From JAUXFS01 sp050329575 (GTDB taxonomy: Bacteria > Pseudomonadota > Alphaproteobacteria > Rhodospirillales > Defluviicoccaceae), in assembly GCA_050329575.1 (NCBI GenBank), contig JBHJOP010000048.1, positions 1-11,212 of the forward strand: a stretch of DNA of 11,212 nt. The letters are read 5' to 3'. Below the pieces are notes generated by a model. The model did no database searches and had not been told where the DNA came from. It worked only from the letters and a program-made list of their open reading frames with translations. Of the stretch, positions 7,296 to 11,212 are shown piece after piece. Numbering within the stretch: position 1 is the stretch's first letter; the number at the start of each line of letters is the position of its first letter. The position numbers and the translations under genes are program-made.

Positions 7296-8171
7296 ATGTT
7301 CAAGGGCTCGATTCCCGCCCTGATTACGCCGTTCAAGGATGGAGCCTTCGACGAGGAGGCGTACCGTTCACTGATCGATTGGCACGTGGAGCAGGGGAGC
7401 GACGGGCTCGTTCCCTGCGGCACCACCGGCGAATCGCCCACCCTGGATCACGCCGAGCACAAGCGGGTCGTCGAGGTCTGTATCGAGGCGGCGGCCGGCC
7501 GCATCCCGGTGATCGCCGGGACGGGCTCGAACTCGACCGCCGAAGCCATCGACCTCACGCGCCATGCCAAGGAGGCGGGCGCCGACGCGGCGCTGGTCGT
7601 CACCCCCTACTACAACAAGCCGACCCAGGAAGGGCTCTATCGGCACTTCAAGGCCATCCATGACGCCGTCGCCATCCCGATCATCATCTACAACATTCCG
7701 GCGCGCTCGATCGTCGACATGACGGTCGAGACTATGGCGAGGCTGGCGCGGCTGCCCAACGTCGTCGGGGTCAAGGACGCCACCCAGGATCTCGCGCGGC
7801 CGACCCGGACGCGATTGGCGATCGGCGGCGATTTCTGCCAGCTGTCGGGTGAGGACGGCACCGCGCTGCCGTTCCTCGCGGGCGGCGGGCACGGTTGCAT
7901 CTCGGTGAGTGCGAACATCGCGCCGGGGCTGTGCGCGAGGATGCAGCGGGCCTGGCGCGACGGCGAGGTGGACAAGGCGCTGTCGTTGAACGACCGACTG
8001 ATGCCGCTGCACGTCGCCTTGTTCTGCGAAACCAGTCCTGGGCCGGTGAAGTTCGCGGCGAGCCTGCTCGGCAAGTGTCGGCCCGACGTCCGCCTGCCGC
8101 TGGTCGAGATCGGCGAGACCAGCAAGGAGACCGTCAAGCGGGCACTGGCGACCGTCGGCCTGTTGTCCTGA
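7296..8171 (+). CDS. dapA: 4-hydroxy-tetrahydrodipicolinate synthase
   Basis: Condenses pyruvate with aspartate semialdehyde, the first committed step to diaminopimelate and lysine. It is cytoplasmic and 291 residues, the normal length. Active-site residues line up with E. coli DapA at an offset of one: Thr43/Thr44 in GTTGES, Tyr132 in YNIPAR, Arg137, and the Schiff-base Lys160 in GVKDAT. The residues that form the lysine feedback site in E. coli also appear kept (Ser47, His52, His55, Asn79, Glu83, Tyr105), so lysine inhibition is plausible. The ATG at 7296 has an excellent AGGAGGAG site 5 bases upstream; the frame is open further upstream but without family similarity. Divergent from slt and followed 24 bases later by smpB. 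DapA supplies diaminopimelate for the same peptidoglycan that Slt degrades, a thematic but unproven link. Confidence 0.97.
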   Translation: MFKGSIPALITPFKDGAFDEEAYRSLIDWHVEQGSDGLVPCGTTGESPTLDHAEHKRVVEVCIEAAAGRIPVIAGTGSNSTAEAIDLTRHAKEAGADAALVVTPYYNKPTQEGLYRHFKAIHDAVAIPIIIYNIPARSIVDMTVETMARLARLPNVVGVKDATQDLARPTRTRLAIGGDFCQLSGEDGTALPFLAGGGHGCISVSANIAPGLCARMQRAWRDGEVDKALSLNDRLMPLHVALFCETSPGPVKFAASLLGKCRPDVRLPLVEIGETSKETVKRALATVGLLS

Positions 8172-8173
8172 GT

Positions 8174-8189
8174 CCCGCGGCAACGCGGG
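8174..8189 (+). promoter_or_regulatory. GCAA-capped hairpin between dapA and smpB
   Basis: CCCGCG (8174-8179), GCAA (8180-8183) and CGCGGG (8184-8189) form a perfect all-GC 6-base-pair stem closed by a GNRA tetraloop. It begins 2 bases after the dapA stop and ends 6 bases before the smpB ATG, so it covers the place where the smpB ribosome site should be. No T-run follows, so termination is unlikely. Confidence 0.5.
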
Positions 8190-8195
8190 CGACCG

Positions 8196-8681
8196 ATGGC
8201 CGGAAAGAACCGCAAGAAGGGCTCGCCTTCGGGAAACGTCGTCGCCCAGAACCGGAAGGCGCGGCACGACTACCACATCGAGGAGACGTTCGAGGCGGGC
8301 ATCGTTCTCGTCGGCACCGAGGTCAAATCGTTGCGGCGGGGCCATGCCTCCATCAACGAGGCCTACGCCGGGGCCAAGGGCGGTGAACTGGTGCTGTTCA
8401 ACGCCCACATCCCCGAGTACGAGGCCGCCCGTCACTTCGGTCACGAGCCGAGGCGGCCGCGCAAACTGCTGATGCACCGGCGGGAGATCCGCCGGCTGAT
8501 CGGCGCCGTGCAGCGCGGCGGCATGACCCTGGTGCCGCTGTCGATCTATTTCAACGCGTGGGGCGTCGCCAAGGTGGCGCTCGCGCTCGCGCGCGGAAAG
8601 CAGAGCGTCGACAAGCGCGAGGCGGTCAAGGAACGGGAGTGGAGCCGCCAGAAGGCGCGGCTGATCCGCGAGCAGGGCTGA
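8196..8681 (+). CDS. smpB: SsrA-binding protein SmpB
   Basis: Small RNA-binding partner of tmRNA in trans-translation, which rescues stalled ribosomes and tags their products. It is 161 residues with the canonical blocks: NRKARHDYHIEETFEAGI at the N-terminus, GTEVKSLRRGHASINEAYA (the OB-fold core that contacts tmRNA), FNAHIPEYEAARHF, and the basic C-terminal tail YFNAWGVAKVALALARGK followed by DKREAVKEREWSRQKARL. It begins 24 bases after dapA and is probably co-transcribed with it. There is no clear free ribosome site: the only G-rich stretch at the right distance (GCGGG, 8185-8189) is inside the junction hairpin. The tmRNA gene ssrA is not recognisable in this window. The stop codon lies 5 bases from the stop of the convergent glutathione S-transferase gene. 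Confidence 0.97.
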   Translation: MAGKNRKKGSPSGNVVAQNRKARHDYHIEETFEAGIVLVGTEVKSLRRGHASINEAYAGAKGGELVLFNAHIPEYEAARHFGHEPRRPRKLLMHRREIRRLIGAVQRGGMTLVPLSIYFNAWGVAKVALALARGKQSVDKREAVKEREWSRQKARLIREQG

Positions 8682-8691
8682 TCGGATCAGC
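8677..8691. repeat. Palindrome containing both stop codons of smpB and the GST gene
   Basis: GCTGATC, a central G, and GATCAGC form a perfect odd palindrome at 8677-8691. It contains the smpB stop TGA (8679-8681) and, on the other strand, the GST stop (8687-8689). As RNA it would fold into a hairpin of about 6 base pairs from either strand. It may serve as a compact bidirectional end, but there is no flanking T-run. Confidence 0.4.
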
Positions 8692-9382
8692 GCTTGGCGT
8701 GCTGGACGTCGCCGAACAGGATCGATCGGGTGGCGTCGTCCATGGTCGCGGCGATGGCGCCGGCCTCGGCGGGCACCCTGAGGCCGCGGCCGACGGCGGG
8801 ACGGGCGTCGACGGCGTCGAACCACCGCTTGAGGTTCGGGAAGGCGTCCAGATCCTGTCCCTGCCAGCGATGGGGCCTGATCCACGGGAAGCAGGCGATG
8901 TCGGCGATCGAGTAGGCGCCGGCCAGGTACTCGGCCTCGCCCAGCCGCCGGTCCATCACCCGGTAGAGCCGTTCGGCCTCCCGGGTGTAGCGTTCGATCG
9001 CGTAAGCGATCGGTTCCGGGGCGTAGCGGCGGAAGTGGTGTGCCTGGCCCAGCATCGGGCCGATGCCGCCGACCTGGAACATCAGCCATTGGAGGACCCG
9101 ATGGCGGCCGGCCGGATCGGCGGGCATCAGGCACCCGGTCTTCTCCGCCAGATAGATCAGGATGGCGCCGGACTCGAAGACCGTGTAAGGAACGCCGCCG
9201 GGCCCGTCGCGGTCGACGATGGTGGGGATCTTGTTGTTGGGATTGAGCCGGAGGTATCGGGGATCGAACTGGTCGCCGTTGCGGATGTCGACCGGGATCA
9301 CGGCGTAGGGGAGAGCGATTTCCTCCAGCATGATGGAGACCTTGAAGCCGTTGGGCGTCGGCCACGTGTAGAGATCGATCAT
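8687..9382 (-). CDS. Glutathione S-transferase, YfcG/Ure2p-like
   Basis: A 231-residue cytoplasmic glutathione S-transferase. The N-terminal thioredoxin-like domain opens with YTWPTPNGFKVSIMLEE; Thr9 and Asn11 match the glutathione-contact residues of E. coli YfcG, a disulfide-bond reductase rather than a classical conjugating enzyme. NPNNKIPTIVD carries the cis-proline, and ESGAILIYLAE is the glutathione gamma-glutamyl contact. The C-terminal helical domain contains QWLMFQVGGIGPMLGQAHHF and the Asp-containing GAYSIADIACFPWIRPH motif. The start is ATG at 9380-9382, with AGAGG about 10 bases upstream. The likely activity is glutathione-dependent disulfide reduction. It faces smpB tail to tail with 5 bases between, and is divergent from the DUF4170 gene with an 81-base gap. 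The region after residue 205 (AGAIAATMDD to the end) looks like a longer tail than in YfcG. Confidence 0.93.
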   Translation of the reverse strand: MIDLYTWPTPNGFKVSIMLEEIALPYAVIPVDIRNGDQFDPRYLRLNPNNKIPTIVDRDGPGGVPYTVFESGAILIYLAEKTGCLMPADPAGRHRVLQWLMFQVGGIGPMLGQAHHFRRYAPEPIAYAIERYTREAERLYRVMDRRLGEAEYLAGAYSIADIACFPWIRPHRWQGQDLDAFPNLKRWFDAVDARPAVGRGLRVPAEAGAIAATMDDATRSILFGDVQHAKR

Positions 9383-9421
9383 CTCGGGAGTGCCTCTGGA
9401 TGAGCATCGGTCGGCGCGTCG

Positions 9422-9439
9422 GCCGGAGAGCCGTCCGGC
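9422..9439. repeat. Inverted repeat upstream of the DUF4170 gene
   Basis: GCCGGA (9422-9427) and TCCGGC (9434-9439) make a perfect 6-base inverted repeat with a 6-base loop. It sits in the 81-base divergent gap between the GST and DUF4170 start codons. It could be an operator or leader hairpin, or chance in GC-rich DNA. I see no convincing promoter in this gap on either strand. Confidence 0.25.
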
Positions 9440-9463
9440 GGCCCGTCAGCGGGAACCGATATC

Positions 9464-9694
9464 ATGATCAAGCCATTGCTGCATCTGGTCTTCGGTGGTG
9501 AGGTGAAGGACTCGCGCGGGGTCGACTTCGTCGCCGTCGACAAGCTCGACATCGTCGGCATCTACCCCGACTACCACACCGCGTTCACCGCCTGGCGCGG
9601 CGCCAGCCAACGGCATGTCGACGACGCCAACGTCAAATACGTGATCGTGCATCTGCACCGGCTGTTGGATCCGACCCAGGAGGGGAACGTCTAG
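9464..9694 (+). CDS. DUF4170-family small conserved protein
   Basis: A 76-residue protein that I recognise as DUF4170, a small family found mainly in Alphaproteobacteria with no established function. Conserved features are LLHLVFGGEVKD near the start, LDIVGIYPDYHTAFTAW (residues 28-44), and the C-terminal VIVHLHRLLDP. The alternating beta-strand and helix pattern suggests a compact single domain; there is no signal peptide, membrane segment or cysteine. The ATG at 9464 is preceded only by a weak GGGAA. Codon use matches its neighbours. Its last 62 bases overlap, on the opposite strand, the 3' end of the uracil-DNA glycosylase gene, and the conserved HLHRLLDP codons fall inside that overlap. 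The family assignment is from memory of its motifs and is fairly sure; function is unknown. Confidence 0.85.
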   Translation: MIKPLLHLVFGGEVKDSRGVDFVAVDKLDIVGIYPDYHTAFTAWRGASQRHVDDANVKYVIVHLHRLLDPTQEGNV

Positions 9695-10373
9695 CGTCCG
9701 CCCCGGGGACCGTCGGGTGCGCCGGGTGGACGCCCGCCACCACCGCTTCGAACATCTCGCGGGTGAGCCGGCCGGTATTGGTGTTGTATCGGGAGCAATG
9801 ATAGCTGTCGGCGAGGATCACCCCGCCCGGCAGGGCATGGGAGGCCCCGTGGCGGAAGGGCGCATCCCGGCGCCGCAGCCCGAACACCGCGACGACGGCG
9901 TCGTGGGCGATCGCGCCGAGGGCGAGGATCGTGCGCAGCGACCGGAGGGCGGCGATCTCGGCGCCGAGGAAGCGCCGGCAGTTGGCGACCTCGAGGGGGG
10001 TCGGCTTGTTCTCGGGGGGGACGCAGCGGACGGCGTTGGTGATCCGGCACCCTCGCAACACCAGCCCGTCGTCCGCTTCGCCCTCGAAACGGCCCTCCGC
10101 GAGGCCGAAACGGATCAGTGTCCGGTAGAGAAGCTCCCCCGCGTGGTCGCCGGTGAACGGCCGCCCCGTCCGGTTGGCGCCCTTCAGGCCAGGCGCCAGG
10201 CCGACGATCAGCAGCGACGCCTCGATGCCCCCGAACGACGGCACCGGCGCGTTGTGCCAATCCCGGAACGCCCGGCGGTTGGCGCCGCGGAACGACGACA
10301 GCCGGGGGCAGATGGCGCAATCGGGGTCGGGGTCTCGTGTCCCCGGCAGGTCCGACCCGGCCGGTTCAGGCAT
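9633..10373 (-). CDS. Uracil-DNA glycosylase, family 5 (UdgB type)
   Basis: Iron-sulfur uracil-DNA glycosylase that removes uracil, and in some members other deaminated purines, from DNA at the start of base excision repair. 246 residues. Motif A is GLAPGLKGANRTGRPFTGD (58-76); the family 5 form lacks the polar Asp/Glu/Asn of other uracil glycosylase families at this site. Motif B is DSYHCSRYNTNTGRLT with His192. Four cysteines, Cys19 and Cys22 near the N-terminus plus Cys117 and Cys132, are placed to bind a [4Fe-4S] cluster. The ATG at 10371-10373 overlaps the stop of the upstream NYN gene by 8 bases, so translation is probably coupled. The last 20 residues (about 227-246: Ala, Arg, Ser, Pro-rich) are read antisense to the DUF4170 gene and look like an unconserved tail formed by a late stop. 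Family 4 is the main alternative but motif B favours family 5. Confidence 0.92.
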   Translation of the reverse strand: MPEPAGSDLPGTRDPDPDCAICPRLSSFRGANRRAFRDWHNAPVPSFGGIEASLLIVGLAPGLKGANRTGRPFTGDHAGELLYRTLIRFGLAEGRFEGEADDGLVLRGCRITNAVRCVPPENKPTPLEVANCRRFLGAEIAALRSLRTILALGAIAHDAVVAVFGLRRRDAPFRHGASHALPGGVILADSYHCSRYNTNTGRLTREMFEAVVAGVHPAHPTVPGADARRSPPGSDPTAGADARSRI

Positions 10374-10968
10374 TGGCCAGCAGGTCCTCGGCGTCGGTCG
10401 GATGCTCGTAGCCCTTCTCCGGGCGCCCCTCGCGAGCGGCGGACGCGCGCGTGATCAAGGGCTGGAGATCCTGGAGTTCGACGAAGACGTCGGCCTGGCG
10501 GCGCAACTCGTCGGCCACCATCGGTGGCTGCGATTTCACCGTGCTGACGACGGTGACGCGCACGCCCCGGCGCTGCACCGCCTCGACGAGGCGGCGGAAA
10601 TCCCCGTCGCCGGAGAACAGCACCACATGGTCCAGATGCTCGGCCATCTCCATGACGTCGATCGCCAGTTCGATGTCCATGTTGCCCTTGATCTTGCGCC
10701 GGCCGGAGGCGTCGGTGAACTCCTTGGTCGGCTTCGTCACCATGGTGTAGCCGTTGTAGTCAAGCCAGTCGATGAGCGGCCTGATCGGCGAGTATTCCTG
10801 GTCGTCGAGAAGGGCTGTATAGTAAAAAGCCCGAACAAGGTGGCCTTTCTCTGAAAATAGACTCAAAAGGAGCCTGTAATCTATATCGAAATTCAGCGCT
10901 CTGGCTGCTGCATATAGATTGGAGCCGTCGATGAATAGTCCTATTTTTTCCTGTGGATAAAAGAACAT
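10366..10968 (-). CDS. LabA-like NYN/PIN-domain protein, putative ribonuclease
   Basis: A 200-residue protein of the NYN family (PIN-like fold, LabA/DUF88 group), whose members are predicted or shown metal-dependent RNases. The acidic active-site set is visible: Asp14 and Asn17 in LFIDGSNLYAAARALNFDI, Asp98 in KGNMDIELAIDVM, and Asp121 with Asp123 in VLFSGDGDFRRLVEAVQRRG. ALLDDQEYSPIRPLIDWLDY and QPPMVADELRRQAD are typical of alphaproteobacterial homologues. The start at 10966-10968 is chosen because homologues begin MFFYP and because AAGGA lies 10 bases upstream; the frame stays open 46 codons further but that part looks unconserved. The first 50 or so codons are strikingly AT-rich (10861-10980 is about 38% GC by hand count) and use ATA, AGA, TTT and CTA codons rare in the neighbours. 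It overlaps the downstream uracil glycosylase gene by 8 bases. RNA substrate unknown. Confidence 0.92.
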   Translation of the reverse strand: MFFYPQEKIGLFIDGSNLYAAARALNFDIDYRLLLSLFSEKGHLVRAFYYTALLDDQEYSPIRPLIDWLDYNGYTMVTKPTKEFTDASGRRKIKGNMDIELAIDVMEMAEHLDHVVLFSGDGDFRRLVEAVQRRGVRVTVVSTVKSQPPMVADELRRQADVFVELQDLQPLITRASAAREGRPEKGYEHPTDAEDLLANA

Positions 10969-11129
10969 TTTTATTGTATCCTTTTTATAAGTGCCGGTTC
11001 CGGAGGTTGCCGGCGGCGCAGCGGCTTCAGCCGCAGCGTGGTGACCGTCGTCCGGCATCCAGCGGAACAACTTTTTGTAGGTAAGCCCCCGAAACATCTG
11101 CTGCAAGATCGGAACGCGGGGTCGGGGTC
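10969..11129. other. Divergent control region between the NYN and folK genes
   Basis: 161 bases between two divergent start codons. The half next to the NYN gene is AT-rich (TTTTATTGTATCC and TTTTTATAA around 10969-10990), and it includes the NYN ribosome site AAGGA (10983-10979, - strand). GCGGC-TTCA-GCCGC at 11021-11034 can form a small hairpin. I could not assemble a -35/-10 pair with good spacing on either strand, so no promoter is claimed. Confidence 0.4.
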
Positions 11130-11212
11130 ATGGTGTTGATCGGGATCGGAGCCAATCTCTCGTCGCCGCGCTTCGGTCCCCCGCTGGCGGCGTGCGCCGC
11201 CGCCGTCGAGGC
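11130..11212 (+). CDS. folK: HPPK, 2-amino-4-hydroxy-6-hydroxymethyldihydropteridine diphosphokinase (3' truncated by window)
   Basis: Only the first 27 codons are present. The product begins MVLIGIGANLSSPRFGPPL, matching the start of HPPK, where a hydrophobic strand leads into the conserved G-x-N-L, and the alphaproteobacterial version with PRFGPP. HPPK transfers pyrophosphate from ATP to the pterin in folate synthesis. The ATG at 11130 is preceded by GGGGT. I recall folK lying beside a LabA-type NYN gene and upstream of rpoZ in related genomes, which supports the call. The catalytic residues are outside the window, so this rests on a short N-terminal match and context. Confidence 0.75.
   Translation, partial: MVLIGIGANLSSPRFGPPLAACAAAVE

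Noticed and set aside
7015..7323. Small + strand open frame in the slt/dapA divergent region
   Set aside because: It runs through the slt signal-peptide region antisense, the promoters and the dapA start, with no ribosome site and no recognisable protein pattern.
8171..8195. Rho-independent terminator between dapA and smpB
   Set aside because: The stem is strong but short and is followed by GC-rich sequence and the smpB start, with no T-run.
7368..9407. Long - strand open frame (679 codons) across dapA, smpB and the GST gene
   Set aside because: Antisense or out-of-frame shadow of three genes with strong motifs; no recognisable domain in its own translation.
10973..10989. TACAAT and TATAAA as -10 boxes of a leaderless NYN transcript
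   Set aside because: No acceptable -35 at 16-18 bases for either, and initiation there would leave out the AAGGA ribosome site that supports the chosen start.
10969..11106. 46-codon N-terminal extension of the NYN protein, with two TYKK segments
   Set aside because: Homologues start at MFFYP, a ribosome site precedes that ATG, and the extension has an Ala/Pro-rich unconserved middle. The two TYKK segments are too short to count as a repeat.
1..11212. Mobile element, CRISPR array, tRNA, tmRNA or defence system
   Set aside because: No transposase or integrase motifs, no regular direct repeats, no CCA-type tRNA ends or tmRNA tag-like segment, and all genes match housekeeping families.

Overview
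The window is about 11.2 kb of high-GC DNA (hand counts near 75% in typical coding stretches) from a chromosome that looks alphaproteobacterial, most likely Rhodospirillales-like. The reasons are codon use saturated with G/C at third positions, the pdhC-lpdA-lipA-coq10 order, an slt gene divergent from dapA-smpB, a DUF4170 gene, and a LabA-type NYN gene beside folK. Genus and species cannot be fixed from this sequence. Genes are tightly packed, with no gap above about 210 bases. I see no tRNA, rRNA, CRISPR array, insertion sequence or prophage.

Region 1 (1-3882, + strand) is the 2-oxoacid dehydrogenase and lipoate block: the 3' part of the pyruvate dehydrogenase E2 gene (its 5' end lies outside the window), lpdA (E3), lipA (lipoyl synthase, which makes the cofactor E2 carries), and a COQ10/RatA-family START-domain protein.

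Region 2 (3859-7085, - strand) reads slt (soluble lytic transglycosylase), then a type II haloacid dehalogenase, then pncC (CinA C-terminal amidohydrolase). Spacings are short, so this is probably one transcript. pncC runs convergently into the COQ10 gene and overlaps it by 24 bases.

Region 3 (7086-7295) is the divergent slt/dapA control region. It contains an AT-rich patch, a good candidate promoter for slt, a plausible promoter for dapA and two small inverted repeats.

Region 4 (7296-8681, + strand) is dapA-smpB (lysine/diaminopimelate synthesis and trans-translation). A compact GCAA-capped hairpin sits between the two genes.

Region 5 (8687-9694) holds a YfcG-like glutathione S-transferase on the - strand, and divergent from it a small DUF4170 gene on the + strand. 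Region 6 (9633-10968, - strand) is a NYN-domain putative RNase gene overlapping by 8 bases a family 5 uracil-DNA glycosylase gene. The glycosylase gene in turn overlaps the DUF4170 gene convergently by 62 bases. The first third of the NYN gene is sharply AT-rich. The window ends with the first 27 codons of folK (+ strand).

This is essentially a conserved housekeeping region. I found no convincing undescribed multi-gene system. The points most worth a second look are the composition break in the NYN gene, the convergent and coupled gene junctions, the structured dapA-smpB junction, and the uncharacterised DUF4170 gene.
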